From the NCBI RefSeq assembly GCF_036370855.1, contig NW_026991472.1:102036-166035 (forward strand): a DNA stretch of 64,000 nucleotides, given 5' to 3'. Position numbers and translations under genes: made by a program. Below the pieces are notes generated by a model. It was not told the origin of the DNA, did no database searches, and saw only the letters and a list, made by a program, of their open reading frames with translations. This document shows positions 47,908 through 62,087 of the stretch, piece by piece (position 1 is the first letter of the stretch; every line of letters begins with the position of its first letter). This DNA is from Dromaius novaehollandiae. Its lineage: Eukaryota; Chordata; Aves; Casuariiformes; Dromaiidae.

Positions 47908-49987
47908 GCTACAGCAACCCCACAGTGTGGTGACTCCGGCCGTGGTGCACCGGGGTTCCTTAACTCTTGGGGAGCACCCCAGCGCAAACCCCTCTTCCAT
48001 GGGCCGCGCCATCCTGAGTCCCACAGTTGCCTGTGTGTCATCATTCCCAAATACTGCCAGATGGCAGTATAGCTGCATACATACATACGTACTTTTTCAT
48101 CTAGACGCGCACAGACCCACCTGATTCTTCTCTCTTAAACTACGACTATGTACACACCTTATTACTAAGAAAGCCGATGAGGCTGGAAGCCAACACTGGA
48201 AATGGTGAATTACGACAAGAGATTTTGGCATCATCGGATAGGCATATGGCAGCAATCATTTCCTTGCACAGAGGAAATCTTCATAGAAAGCAATAGTAGT
48301 AGAGTCTTACATACTCAAGTATCAGTCTCTAGATGCACTTGCATGGTTAGATGGATAGGATTTAGAAGGCAAGGTTGCGAAACCTGAACTGAGACAAACT
48401 GAAAAGTGGACAAATAAAGAAATACACCTGACACTAAATATTTAGTAACAGTTTTGAAGGTGCTCTGAAACTGGATGTCTTGGGGAAAGAAAAATCCGAC
48501 CTGTGATGAGCTATGTTGCTGCACTTCCGCCTGGTGGCAAAGAATTCACAATACAGAATTGAAAAAAACATTGCCTTAAAAATGTCCTCACACTCTTGGT
48601 ATGTTAGAATGAGCAACTATTTTCAATTAAATGAAATATTTAATATTTAAACTCAGGAATGAGATGTTTGGAAATCAGGACATTGAGATTAGACTGAACA
48701 GTTCTCTTACAGCAAGAGGATGTTTTCCTGAAACTCGCATGGGAGTTTCTGTCATTTGAATGACCCTTTGGACAGATGTTTAGCTGTCAAGGTGATGTCG
48801 TGAAACAATTTGCAGACTGGGTTTTGATTATTGTTTGTCGGCGTCGAATCTGAAAGAGCCTGCCTATCGTTCAAAGCTCCGTTTTATTCAACTTTTGGCC
48901 TTTCTTCTGAGGGCTTTTTCTGGGCTAGTGACATTGGACGTTGCAGTCTTCCTGCCTTGATTAATTCAGCCCTGCTGGCCACGTCTATTGGGGAGACCTG
49001 TGTGCAACGTTTTCTCTCTTGTATAGTTTACTTTGGGGAAGAAAATGCTGCTGTAGAAATAGTGTCAAAATGATCCTAGTATAGCTGTGCCCTCGGGGTT
49101 GATTTGATGTTTCTCTGCACAAAACCCAGTACTTTAAAACAACTGAATCAGTTCTACTTAAACTTTTTCTTTTTTTTTTTTTTTTTTTTTTTTTTAGTTA
49201 GGTGTTGTATAGAAGTAATAACTGAATAGAATTTTTGGAACAATATCTGAAGAGTTTCAATACTTAGTTTTTTGCTAAGCCGCTGGAGAACAAGCATGTG
49301 TATGTGTTAGGTAAACAAAACTTTCTGGATCTACTCAAACCTGAAGGAAACCATTGCCAGAAATTAAAATGAGGTATCCAGGGACTTGCAATGTGATACC
49401 GAGCCTTTCAGCTCTTCTATTCTTTCCTGTCTGACAACTGTTTCTACAGTAAGCGTCTGTAAAAGAAATGACATAAAGAAGAAGGGATAAGGGATAATAT
49501 TGTACTTCAGTGATCAGTTATCTCTACAGTTCTTCAGTGTCTGACATGCAGAATTAGCACACTCAGTTGCCTCTGGATATTTTAGTCTCTACTCAGAAGT
49601 TAAGCAGCAACTTTTTCCTTCATATGAAGTCCTTTGTATCTAGTTGTAATTGCCTTCATCTCTGGCAGACTTCAGGGAAAAGTAGGGGGAAGTCTGAAGT
49701 ATCTAACACTCTTTCAACTGCATGTTCTCATTTCCTTTAGGCTGAGAAAATAAATCTTCCTCCCATTCCATGCTCACAATCTCGCCTCCTATTCCTGGGG
49801 CATCTTCCTTACTTTCTCCCTCAGGAGCTTCTTACCCTACAAATACCTTCTAGCTGTTTCAGTCAGTCCAAAGCTGCATAAGGCTTTCTTTACTCACCCT
49901 GGGAAAAGCCAAATTTGCTTCTTAGTTAACAAGGTGAGACTGTGGTACAACATGTAGAAGCAGCAGCATTTCTTGTGGAAGACTCAC

Positions 49988-50096
49988 CCCGTCGTCGTCG
50001 TCGTCATCTTCTTCTTGAGCATCACTAAGTAGCTTGGCAAGGGACTGCAGAGAAGAGACTGAGGAAATACTATCTATATCCATATCCATAGCTTAC
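49988..50096 (-). pseudogene. DNAAF6: DNAAF6-like first coding exon, unit E
   Basis: Start at 50089, 34 codons, six Asp after two Glu. Confidence 0.72.
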
Positions 50097-50919
50097 CTGC
50101 GCAGAAAAAACAAGTGACAGATGAAGAAAGAACACCACCTTTTCTATACTGTCCTTCCTCAAATGCAAACAATTTTCCTGCTGTGCTCTAGAAGGATAAA
50201 CTTTGCCCAAAAACTTACATGAGATGCCAACGTGTACAGTGGAATATAATCAATGTTCCCCTGTCCGTAACCAAGTTATTGACTCTTTTGCTCCACAAGC
50301 ACTTGTTGTGGAGCCTGCTCAAGTCTAACAGTGCTTATTAGCTCTGGCACAGCTCCATCCAAACATGGATTTTCTGCTCCTGTGGCCAGGTTGAGGGCAG
50401 CAGAATTTCTTGTTGCAGGTTTCGATTTGGCATTCTGGACTATATTTGTCTCCCTGAGGAGCCAGGCAGGGGTCTCCACGCCAGGTTCTCTGGCCTCCTT
50501 GTTCCAGGGAGGCTTAGGAGAGGCCCAGCTCTAGGTCCAAGCTGTCTTGGGCCTTTGCACAGTGCCCCAGGCAAGTCGGTACGCCCTCCAACAACCTAAA
50601 GCACAGGGAAGTGAGGTGCAGAGAGATCTAAGCTGCCCCCATGGAAAACAGCTTTGCTTTGTAACCAGTAGTGCTGTATTATCTAGCATTGTCTTCCTCC
50701 TTTAGCCCAGGTTCTCGCTATCCAGGAACGGAGATTGGACTTAGCAATTAACTCAGTGAATTTACATATAACCATATAGTCCCATTCATGTAGCATCTTA
50801 ACGTCTTTAAAGCACAGCTTCACTCATCCCGACCAGACAACTCTGAGAGTGGGCAATTTAACCATCCCCGTCATACAGAGCGCTGAAACCACCAAATAAC
50901 CTGCTGCAAAACACAAAAC

Positions 50920-51660
50920 CCAACGACGGGCCTAGAGGGGGAAGCCGGGGGCGGGAGAGAAAGGGAGGAGGGGCGAGGGAAGGACAGCTCTCCCCGGCCA
51001 CCGCAGGGAGCTGCCAGCAGCTCCGGGTCGAACACCTCCCCTGCAGCAGCGGTCCCGCAGCAGCATGTGCCCGGTGCAGCCTCCCGCCTCCACGGAACGT
51101 TCTGGAAGCGCCACGGCCTGCACCGCTCTGCGTCTTCAGAAGCCCGCGGTGCCCCGGCCGCTTCCAGCCGCACACCGCCCCGGAGACCCCGCCCCAGGCC
51201 CCGGCCTCCCGCGGCCGCCCGGCCCACGCCACGCCACGCCACGCCACGCCACGCCACGCCACGCAGCGAGCAGCCGCCTCAGCGGGCGCCAGGGCGCCCC
51301 GGCCCCGGCCCCGGCCCCGGCCCCGGCCCCGGCCGTACCGCCGCCTGCAACCGCCGCCTGCAACCGTCACCCGGCACCGGCCGCGTCCTCCGTTGCCACA
51401 GTAACGAGGAGCCCGCCGCTCCGCCTCGCCCCGTGAGCCAATGCGGCGTGGTGTCCGATGAGCGGCGGCAGGGAGAGCCAATAGTTTTTCGGAGCGGTGA
51501 GAGCCCGGCCGGCGCCTGGGCGGCGGGGCGAGGGGCGGGCGCAGAGCAGTTGCGTCACTGTCTACCGGCCGGAAGCAACGTAAAAAGCGTCCTCAGCGGG
51601 CGCGCGCGCCGTGCAGGGAGCGGGAGCTGGCGGCGGGGAGGGGCTGTCGCCGTCGGTCCG
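50920..51660. promoter_or_regulatory. Bidirectional promoter, unit E
   Basis: X-box at 51392-51405, (CCACG)8 and six GGGGCC units. Six bases (one GTCGCC) are missing from the untranslated first exon of the NUP62-like gene. Confidence 0.68.
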
Positions 51661-51862
51661 GTAGGTGCTCGGGGCCGCCGCCCCGCCCCCGTCGCCCTGC
51701 CCTGCCCTGCCCTGCCCTGCCCTCGGCCGGTGCCGCAGCCCCGGTGGGCGGCGAGCCGCGCCCCCGCACGTCGCTTCAGCCGCGGGCCGGGGCCGTGGGG
51801 CGCCCCCCCGCCCCCGAGGGCTGACGGCGGCGCGCCCCTTCTCTCGCAGGCCGCCGGCAGCC

Positions 51863-54191
51863 ATGAACCAGTTCAGCTTCGGGTCGGGCGCGGCGGGAGG
51901 CGGCTTCACCTTCGGCGTGCCGAAGACGGCCGCCGCCACCACGGCCGCGACGGGCTTCTCCTTCTCCACCTCCGCCGCCTCGGGAGGCTTCAGCTTCGGC
52001 ACGGCGGCGCAGACGCCCGCCAGCAGCCAGCCGGCCGGGCTCTTCTCCCTCAGCACGCCGGCCAGCACCGCGCAGCCCGCCGGCTTCAGCTTCGGCACGC
52101 AGCCCGCCGCCACGGCGGCGCCGGCCGGGGCCGTGTTCTCGCTGGGGTGAGTCCCGCGGCCCAGCGCCCGCCGCCGCGGGGGGGCGGGGGGGGAGGTGGC
52201 GGCGCTGCCGAGCGGCCTGCTGCTTTGGAGGCGCCTGGGAAAGTACCTCAGAACAGAGCGAGGCCGCTGCTGTTGCGGGGTGAACCTGTGCTGCAGTGCA
52301 GCACATCCGTAGGTGTTTACTGGGGCCTGTTCTTTCTCTCCATTCACTTTTCCACGGGCTATCAAGACCAGTCAATCCTGTGACTTATTCCACTGCTGAA
52401 AGTTGTATGTTTATGCTGCTGCTTTGGAGACATGAGTCCATGCTGGTTAAGAAAAAGGAGAATTTGAGCTTTTGCATGGTGCGCCTGTTCTGTTGGGATT
52501 AAAACTTGGGGTGCTCAGAATCTGTCCTTTCCCAAGCAGGACTTCAGTCCTTTTAAGACACTGTAAACCCTGGAATGGGAATTGGTAGAATCATTTGTCT
52601 TTCCAGATAGTCCCACTTCTGAAGTGGAAAAATGTGATGAAACAGCCCAGGGAAATCCTGCTTGCTCTGCTTTTGCCCGAGCAGTGCTCCTCAGGTCATG
52701 TTAGTAAGGTAGAATGAAGGTTACCAAGAACCAGCATCTTATTGATAGCAATGGAAAAGAGGTGTTAGGCAGGTGCGAGCTGTAGTTTTACTTTGTCATC
52801 TGCCTTGTGGCTGGGAAAGGGGAGAGACTGGAGCTGGTAAGTAATTGAGGTTATTGGCATTTTTGCTTTTCAGTTTTACTTTACAGAATAGTGCCATTTC
52901 TGAGGGTCCCTGGGGCAGTTATACTAGTGGAAAATCATACGAAAGAATGGCTTCACTTTTTCAAAAAATACACTCTTTCCTTCTTAGCTTATGTTCTTTC
53001 CTTCTTTCTTCCAAATATGCAGCTGCTGCTCAGGAAGGCCTTTTGTCATCATCGTACTGTTTTTGTTTGTTAAATTTAAAATAACTTTTCCACCCGAGAA
53101 CGGTGGAAAGGGAGTTGGATGGAGGCTAGCAGTGGGAAGGTAGCTGGAAGAAAGTCTTGTGTTAGTTTGAAGCAGAGGAGGTGACAAGGATGTGTAAGGT
53201 CTGAGAGAAGAAACTTATTCTGAAACATTCATGGTGATGTAAATACCTTGGTGGGAGGAGGTAATTAAGGAGGAGTCAGTAAAAGTGGACTTGGTGGAGT
53301 CTGTATGACAGGAATTGTAGTGCGATCTGTGTCAAAACTGGGCTGCGGTTAGCTTGAAGTAGGAACCTGAAGTGCACATCTCTGAAATTAAGATGTTCTC
53401 TGCTGTCAGCAAATACTTTGTAAGAAAGCTGATTCTTAGTAGTTCACTGGATATATGTCTCAGATTACCTTACTTTTTTTTTTTTTTTTTTTCCCTAGGG
53501 GAAAGGCACCCAAATTACACTTGGGAGGCAGTAGCACAACTCAAGCTGCAGGTATCACAGGAGGCTTTGGGTTCGGCGGCTCTGTACCGGCTAGTGCGCC
53601 CTCAAGGCAAGCAGCAGCCCCCTCTGGCTTTGTTTTTGGCTCTGCTGGTACCACCGCCACTACCACTCGGTCTGGGACAACTGGAGGGTTTACTTTTTCC
53701 AGTGGTAGTGCAACCCAGGCAGCAACACCCAGCTTCAGTATCAGCACCGTAAGCAGTGCGGCCCCGCAAGCAGCGCCCGCGGGGCTGACCTTTGGAGCAG
53801 CGCCTGCTGCCGCTGCCACCGCTGCTGCCACCCTAGGAGCAACAAACAACACAGCCAGCAACTGCCTTCAGCCTTGGGGGACAGTGCTCAGGTGAGTGCC
53901 TGGGCTGGGAATGTGGGCTGTAATTGGGAAGCCTGCCGACATGGAGGGCACCTGGGGGTGGTGTGTGAAGTTCTGAAGCCTCCTTCAGCTTTTGCTGGTG
54001 TGAAGTGAAACTCGTGGTCGTAATACATGCTTTCTTTTTTTCCCTATTTATCCAGGGTCTCTAGTTACAGACGCAAAAGTGCACCCATTAGGGCCCAAGC
54101 GGATATGCATGTATCCGTTTGTTTCTTAACATTACAGCAATTGGCAGAACTTGTATGTGTGTCTGAATTAGTGAGTTTGCCACCTGGCTAG
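51863..54191 (+). pseudogene. NUP62: NUP62-like 5' fragment, unit E
   Basis: Coding exon 2 is 51863-52146, exon 3 is 53499-53891 and possible exon 4 is 54056-54191. It has Arg as in unit A but Pro as in B-D, and the shared +1 frameshift. Confidence 0.76.
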
Positions 54192-54875
54192 GTCAGTCTG
54201 AAGCAAAGCATCTGTTTATGTGGGGAAGTTTCTCAGAACAGCATCTCTTGGCTTAGCTGTTTCTTGTGATATTTGAGCTTAATGCTGAGATGAAGTAGCC
54301 TGTAGTCTTGCCTCCTTACATTCTGAATGGCCAGTCTTTATTTTGTGACTGTGTATGTGTGAATTTGAAACCGGAGGTGATAAAGGAAGACAAGTACAGT
54401 GTAAAATGGCCCAGAAGGCAAGTGACTGCCGAGATAACAGTGGGATGCTCTCGTGTTTGAATGTGCCTTGCAGGATTTTGAATGGCTTTGCTGTCAGTAC
54501 TTTTTGGGCTGGTGGGGGTGGGGGTCTTCATCATTAGGGATGGGGATTCCTAAGCTGAGTGGTGTTTGAGAAGTATTACTGAAGGGGTTTGGAGGCTGAG
54601 GCTGAAATAATTCTGCCACTGAAGAGAAGTGTCAGAGTTGCATTTGAAGTGCTTGGAGAGTGTCTTTGGTGGATTTGGGGTGGGGGTATAGAGGCAGGGA
54701 TGGGAGTGGTGAGGAAGGGGAGTGCCCTGCCCAGGATGCTGAACTGTTGCTGAACCCAGGCAACAAACCTGTTTCACTTTAACAGTGAAACTTGCGGGCC
54801 TGTTTGAGACAAGGACTATATTCCGTAAGCAGGGTGTAGCCTACTCACTGTTTTATCCAAGGTGGTTTTGTTGAC

Positions 54876-55555
54876 TGTGACGCGCCAATAGAGGGGCGTC
54901 GGAGATTCTTTCAGATTCGGGTTAGTTGCACTGAACTCAAGAGATCATCATTTGTCAAGTGTAAGAATTTACTAGAGCTAAGCAGTTACACACATACGAC
55001 GGACACTGGACAACACTGAACAACTTACACCAGACCATCTACAAGTCTAACAAAGCTAAAAAGTAAAGAACTGAAAACAGAATGCACATATCAGAGCTCT
55101 GTGGTTAAGCCACAGATGCACGGTACAGTGACCGTTCTCAGCCTTTCCTTGTCCTTATGGACCACCTCTCCAGTACGGTTTTCCCCAGATTGTTCTCAGC
55201 GTGCTCAAGCTATGCTGGGATGATTCAGGTTCTCCCTGGCAGTTGCCATCGGGGTGTCCCTGCTGATGGGTGGGTTGCTGGGTGTGCAGGCCAAGTGAGG
55301 GTGAGACTGAGTCCACACAGAGGTATGTGGCTTTCTTCTGTCCTTCAGAGGCTTAGGGTTTTTCATCCAATCAAACAGTGCCAGACCACGGTTACACAAC
55401 AGAACCGATGGCCTCAGCCGGTAACAGGATGGATACCAACAGGGTGGTCAACAGACAACCCAGTTCCACGCTACCCAGAGGCTTACAGGGCGAGTCTGCA
55501 GTGTCACTTCTCCTTTGCTGACTAGGTTTGCTCAGCACTCAGGGGTCACTGGAGG
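54876..55555 (-). mobile_element. LTR-like repeat 1, unit E
   Basis: Copy of the 7036-7715 block. Confidence 0.65.
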
Positions 55556-55791
55556 TCCTCCCCAACGATATGCAAAACTTTAGTGCGGTTGGCTATCTGA
55601 TATACATCAGTAGTAATCTGATGGAAATGGTTAACATAAAAACAGCAACTGTCATTAGTTAAGGCACACACTGCTCCTTGAGAGGCTAGCAAACAGTCAA
55701 GTGTGAAATGATTCTGTACAGTAGTTTGGCCAATATTGTGTATGTCTTCATTTAAAAGCGTTAAGGCATCGATGGGTGTGTTTTCTATCAC
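55546..55791 (-). pseudogene. Env transmembrane-subunit remnant, unit E
   Basis: Same truncated fragment as in the other units. Confidence 0.66.
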
Positions 55792-56534
55792 TTCTGTGGT
55801 TACAGATTCACTATTGTTTTTTCCAGGTCAACTGCCCTCGCTGGGTAACTGCTTCCATGGCTTGTATATCAGCATTATGGGGCCACAGCCCACACGCTAT
55901 TTCCAACTGGAGTGCAAGGATTATACTAAGGTAGCAATACCAGGGAGCACGGCACCCCGAAAATGAATTTTGGAATGTGGCTTTTGCTGCCTTGCCGGGG
56001 CAGTGTGTCAGCCCGAGAGCAAGGGGCGGGGGGGGGTCACAGCCGCCTTCCTTTCTTCGGGGAAAGGAAAGCCCCTGCCTGTCGTGGGGTCTAAAGCAGA
56101 CGTACCCATTTAAACACTCCCTTAACGTGCCTAGTGTTTTCCTGTGGCTACTGTTTTACTGTGGGGAAATGCACGGAGCCAGACAGTCTCCCAGCCTGCT
56201 CCTGCGCATCCTCCCTAGCTTTCGTCAGGCCCTGCAGAGGCTCGTCTGCACAGCCTGCCCGGCTCCGTGAAAGACCGCCTCCCCGCCAAACGGCGCTCAG
56301 GAGAAGCACGGCCTACAACAAACAGCCGGTGGCACTGAGGTCACGCCTGTGCAGGGTGACTGGGAAGGAGCTGGCAGGCCGCGCGCACGCTCAGCGGCCC
56401 ATTGTGAGGAGCTCCTGACACCTTCACAAGGTCTGCACGCCCGCCGGCGATGTCACAGCACCGCCAGGGCAACCCAGGGCCCCGTTGCCGGGCAGGCCTC
56501 ATTTGCGCACACAGCTTTGGGAGTACCAGCAGAC

Positions 56535-58269
56535 ATGGCTGGCTGCTCTGCCTTGGTGTGCCTTCTCCTGTGTACTCTCCTTGTACACGGGGTCCCCATA
56601 CCTGGGGAAAGAGAGGCTTCGGTGCTGTCTGAAGGTACGTACTCCAACGCAAGACCTCCTCTCCCCCACTAACATTGTCTAAGGGTGAATCTCCAGGGGC
56701 AAGGCAGCGCTCCCACGGGCCCCTACCAGCACCTGGGGGCACAGGCAGAATAGGGGGCTCCCTTCCAAAGCTGAGAACACTTGAGGAGGAGCTCTTCTGC
56801 AGAGACGCGGCTTTCCACAGCCTTCTGCGCCGCCCTCCTGCGCTGCCCACCCTGGGCACACACAAGCATCTGCCGAGCCTCGGCCCAGCACAGAAGTGGG
56901 TCTCGCTCGTGACAGCAGGCTCCTGCTTCCCTTTCTCCCAGCGCAGGAAGGAGGGAGAGAGGAGGAGCAAAACGCACCAAAAGGAGCAGGGGGGAGAAGA
57001 GAAGAATGGGGCGTTTTCTCAATGCACGGCACCAAACTAGGATACCACATGGCATCCCGCACGTGCTGGGATGCCACGTCCCCACGGCTGTGATGCGTGT
57101 GCCGCTGCGCTTGGGCTCTTCACGCTTCAGCCCTCCCCTTCCTACCTTTCACCTACCACAGCATGCACGTTTATATTAAACGCTGATCTCTGGCCACTGT
57201 TTTGCAGTACTCTCCCCCAAGGGTTCTGCAGAGGCTGACCCCAGCCCTCCAAAACGCAGAACTGTTGTCGTCATCGTCGCCAACACTTTGACGCTCGTCA
57301 TCTTGACGTTGTTCTTTGCGTTCTGCGTTTGGCTCTACTACCGACTCAAGACCAGGAAAGAAAGGTAATGTTTGAAATTCACACCCCTTGCAAAGTGATA
57401 CACCTTGCACAGCAGCTCCCAATGTGGGCATGGCAACAAGAACAGCACACCTGCAAGGCAGCCATTACACAGCTGCACAAAGTGCTTACCTGAAGCCCAC
57501 AGGTACTCTCAAGGCTTCCCAGAAAGCTCCCAGGCCGGCATTTTAACCCTTTCCCTGGCAAATGGAACAGAGCACAAGTTCCCTCCTAGGGAGCGCGCTT
57601 CCTTTCAAAAGGACAACTAAAAATCCTTTACCATACCTCTCGGTACGATTCCTAGGTCTCCAGAGGACGATGCCGAGGCATCCGCTTGCCACTACCGCTG
57701 CCACTGCGGAGAGGTGAGTTCTGTCCTGCCTCCAGGACAAAAAGCTCCATCCGAGCAAGTCCCTTCAAACCTTCCCCTCTTCAAACTCGCACCAACACAA
57801 AGCTCATCTGCTAATGTGTTATTTCCAGCTTCACAGCAGCCTGCAGTGTACCTGCTCCAGGTGTGCTTCTCCGAGTGCAGCAAGCCTAGAGCTCTGCAAC
57901 ATCTGGGGCAATGAAGACGACAATCCGTATGGCGGCCTTCTCCCATCCCTGCCTCCTACACCGGGCATGGGAGAGTTCAGCAGAAGCTCTTCCAGTGACA
58001 GGTAATCGCCACCACAAAAGCAGAAGACACCTTGCTCAGGCTATGCTGCGCCCCTTTCAAGGGCGGGCTTGCTTTGGGGCCTCTGGGGGCAGCTTAAGGG
58101 CGTATTCTCCTGCTCCCTTTCCCTTGGGGCTGGCCAATGTGCCCTTCAGAGAGCTACTGCACACAACCCCGGCTTCCATTTCAGTGCCACCACGCAGGAG
58201 GAGAACACCGCAGATGCAGGCGTGCCTGGCACAGGCAGGCTCGAAGCACCAGCCGGCGACAAGGCCTGA
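56535..58269 (+). CDS. 190-aa membrane protein family member, unit E
   Basis: Exons 56535-56634, 57208-57364, 57656-57713, 57829-58001 and 58185-58269. Exon 4 has one silent change (AGC to AGT). Exon 5 carries the Val and Ala variants of unit B. AATAAA at 58407-58412. Confidence 0.72.
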
Positions 58270-59177
58270 ACGGGTGGCATCTCGGGCTGGGCACCGACAC
58301 CAGGCCACGGCACCGTCCCTCCGCCCAGCCTGCCCGCACCGTGCTCCTCCGTCTCGGGCCGGTGCCATCATCGCGCCCGGCCACCTGCACGAGGAGGCCC
58401 CTGGGCAATAAAGACGGAGAGGAGGCAGAGCTCACGCAGCGCCAGAGTGGTGTTTCCTTAGAGCAGCTCGCGGGGGCCGGGGGTGGGGGGGATCTCTCCC
58501 ACCCACAGGCCTTGGGGCACAGAGCTCCTCCACTCGCACGCGCTCCAGTGCCAACATGGCCGGGCCCGAGGGCTTTGGCCAGGAGCGCTCCTGGGCGAGC
58601 GGCAGCGCGGGGGACGCCGGCTACGAGAGCCCCTCACAGCCCCGCAGGCCGGCAGCCCCGCGCTCGCTCCCCGCGCTTTCACGCTGGCTCCCGGGCACGC
58701 CGCACTCGTGCCCACCCACCAGGGCCGGGAAGCGCTGCCACCCTGCCGGCGGCTCGCGGCCTGTCTGCGCTCCGCGGCTGTGCCGATGGCACTCTTGAAT
58801 GGGTTAAATCCCACTAACTAGGATTTCTAAATCCAAGTAATGGGGCTTTCCAGTGCGGGGCTGCAGAGTGTCCCGGTGGCCAGGCCTCGGGGCCTCGGCA
58901 GCAGCCGTGCGGGCACAGCCGGAGCCCGGCTGCGGCGCCGGGGCTGGAGGCGGCGGGCGCTCTGTCCCGCTGCCCCGTGCAGCAAAGCCCCCTCCCCGCC
59001 ACAGCCACTGCCTGCGCCCCAGCGGTGCTCGGGCAGCCTGCTGCCCTCCTCTGCTGCTCCGCGCACCCTGACAGGCGCAAGCGGTGGCAACTGCTGCAAA
59101 GCCCCTTTCCCGCACAGCTGTGACCTGATTCAGCTCCCAGCAAATCCAGACTCGAAGCCTACCAGCTCCTGCACAAC

Positions 59178-59913
59178 TGTGATGCGCCAACAGGGGAGCA
59201 GCTGAGATTCTGTCAGATTCCTGGGTTAGCGCGCTGAACTTCAGAGATCATCATTTGGCAGGTATAAGAAGTTACATATGACAACACTAAACAATTAACA
59301 CCAAACCATCTACAAGTATAACAAAGCTGAATAGTAAAGCTAGAAATACAATAGAACTGAAAATAGAATACACATATTAGAGCTCCCTGGTTAAGCCACG
59401 GATGCTCAGTACAGTGACTTTTCTCGGATGCGCGGTACAGTGACCATTCTCACCCTTTCCTTGTACTTACGGGCCACCCCTCCGGTACAGTTTTCCCCAG
59501 ACTCTTCTCACCACGCTCGGGCTGTGCCGGGATGATTCAGGTTCTCCCTGGCGGTCGCCATCAGTGGCGTCCCCGCTGATCGGTGAGTTGTCTGGTCTGC
59601 AGGCCAACTGAGGGCGAGTCTGAGTCCACACAGAGGTAGGTAGCTTACTCTCTTTTATCCTTCCCGGGCTTAGTTCCTTGCCCATTCGAACAGTGCCAGA
59701 CCACAGTTACACAGCAGAACCGACGGCCTCAGCCAATAACAGTGTGGTCAAGAGGCTGGGCAACAGATAACAGTACGCATGTTCAACACCCAACAGTATG
59801 CGTACTCAACAGATAACCCAGTTCCACGCTACCCAGAGGCTTACAGGGCGAGTCTGCAGTGTCACTTCTCCTTTGCTGACTAGGTTTGCTCAGCACTCAG
59901 GGGTCGCTGGAGG
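59178..59913 (-). mobile_element. LTR-like repeat 2, unit E
   Basis: Short form as in B and C. Confidence 0.65.
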
Positions 59914-61984
59914 GCTACAGCAACCCCACAGTGTGGTGACTCCGGCCGTGGTGCACCGGGGTTCCTTAACTCTTGGGGAGCACCCCAGCGCAAACCCCTC
60001 TTCCATGGGCCGCGCCATCCTGAGTCCCACAGTTGCCTGTGTGTCATCATTCCCAAATACTGCCAGATGGCAGTATAGCTGCATACATACATACGTACTT
60101 TTTCATCTAGACACGCACAGACCCACCTGATTCTTCTCTCTTAAACTACGACTATGTACACACCTTATTACTAAGAAAGCCGATGAGGCTGGAAGCCAAC
60201 ACTGGAAATGGTGAATTACGACAAGAGATTTTGGCATCATCGGATAGGCATATGGCAGCAATCATTTCCTTGCACAGAGGAAATCTTCATAGAAAGCCAT
60301 AGTAGTAGAGTCTTACATACTCAAGTATCAGTCTCTAGATGCACTTGCATGGTTAGATGGATAGGATTTAGAAGGCAAGGTTGCGAAACCTGAACTGAGA
60401 CAAACTGAAAAGTGGACAAATAAAGAAATACACCTGACACTAAATATTTAGTAACAGTTTTGAAGGTGCTCTGAAACTGGATGTCTTGGGGAAAGAAAAA
60501 TCCGACCTGTGATGAGCTGTGTTGCTGCACTTCCGCCTGGTGGCAAAGAATTCACAATACAGAATTGAAAAAAACATTGCCTTAAAAATGTCCTCACACT
60601 CTTGGTATGTTAGAATGAGCAACTATTTTCAATTAAATGAAATATTTAATATTTAAACTCAGGAATGAGATGTTTGGAAATCAGGACATTGAGATTAGAC
60701 TGAACAGTTCTCTTACAGCAAGAGGATGTTTTCCTGAAACTCGCATGGGAGTTTCTGTCATTTGAATGACCCTTTGGACAGATGTTTAGCTGTCAAGGTG
60801 ATGTCGTGAAACAATTTGCAGACTGGGTTTTGATTATTGTTTGTCGGCATCGAATCTGAAAGAGCCTGCCTATCGTTCAAAGCTCCGTTTTATTCAACTT
60901 TTGGCCTTTCTTCTGAGGGCTTTTTCTGGGCTAGTGACATTGGACGTTGCAGTCTTCCTGCCTTGATTAATTCAGCCCTGCTGGCCACGTCTATTGGGGA
61001 GACCTGTGTGCAACGTTTTCTCTCTTGTATAGTTTACTTTGGGGAAGAAAATGCTGCTGTAGAAATAGTGTCAAAATGATCCTAGTATAGCTGTGCCCTC
61101 GGGGTTGATTTGATGTTTCTCTGCACAAAACCCAGTACTTTAAAACAACTGAATCAGTTCTACTTAAACTTTTTCTTTTTTTTTTTTTTTTTAGTTAGGT
61201 GTTGTATAGAAGTAATAACTGAATAGAATTTTTGGAACAATATCTGAAGAGTTTCAATATTTAGTTTTTTGCTAAGCCGCTGGAGAACAAGCATGTGTAT
61301 GTGTTAGGTAAACAAAACTTTCTGGATCTACTCAAACCTGAAGGAAACCATTGCCAGAAATTAAAATGAGGTATCCAGGGACTTGCAATGTGATACCGAG
61401 CCTTTCAGCTCTTCTATTCTTTCCTGTCTGACAACTGTTTCTACAGTAAGCGTCTGTAAAAGAAATGACGTAAAGAAGAAGGGATAAGGGATAATACTGT
61501 ACTTCAGTGATCAATTATCTCTACAGTTCTTCAGTGTCTGACATGCAGAATTAGCACACTCAGTTGCCTCTGGATATTTTAGTCTCTACTCAGAAGTTAA
61601 GCAGCAACTTTTTCCTTCATATGAAGTCCTTTGTATCTAGTTGTAATTGCCTTCATCTCTGGCAGACTTCAGGGAAAAGTAGGGGGAAGTCTGAAGTATC
61701 TAACACTCTTTCAACTGCATGTTCTCATTTCCTTTAGGCTGAGAAAATAAATCTTCCTCCCATTCCATGCTCACAATCTCGCCTCCTATTCCTGGGGCAT
61801 CTTCCTTACTTTCTCCCTCAGGAGCTTCTTACCCTACAAATACCTTCTAGCTGTTTCAGTCAGTCCAAAGCTGCATAAGGCTTTCTTTACTCACCCTGGG
61901 AAAAGCCAAATTTGCTTCTTAGTTAACAAGGTGAGACTGTGGTACAACATGTAGAAGAAGCGTCATTTCTTGTGGAAGACTCAC

Positions 61985-62087
61985 CCCGTCGTCGTCATCT
62001 TCTTCTTGAGCATCACTAAGTAGCTTGGCAAGGGACTGCAGAGAAGAGACTGAGGAAATACTATCTATATCCATATCCATAGCTTAC
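61985..62087 (-). pseudogene. DNAAF6: DNAAF6-like first coding exon, unit F
   Basis: Start at 62080, 32 codons, four Asp after two Glu. Confidence 0.72.

Larger units (their letters stand above)
47908..59913 (+). repeat. Tandem unit E
   Basis: Complete copy. It shares the promoter CTTCAG variant with B and the exon 3 Arg variant with A, again a mosaic. Confidence 0.97.
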
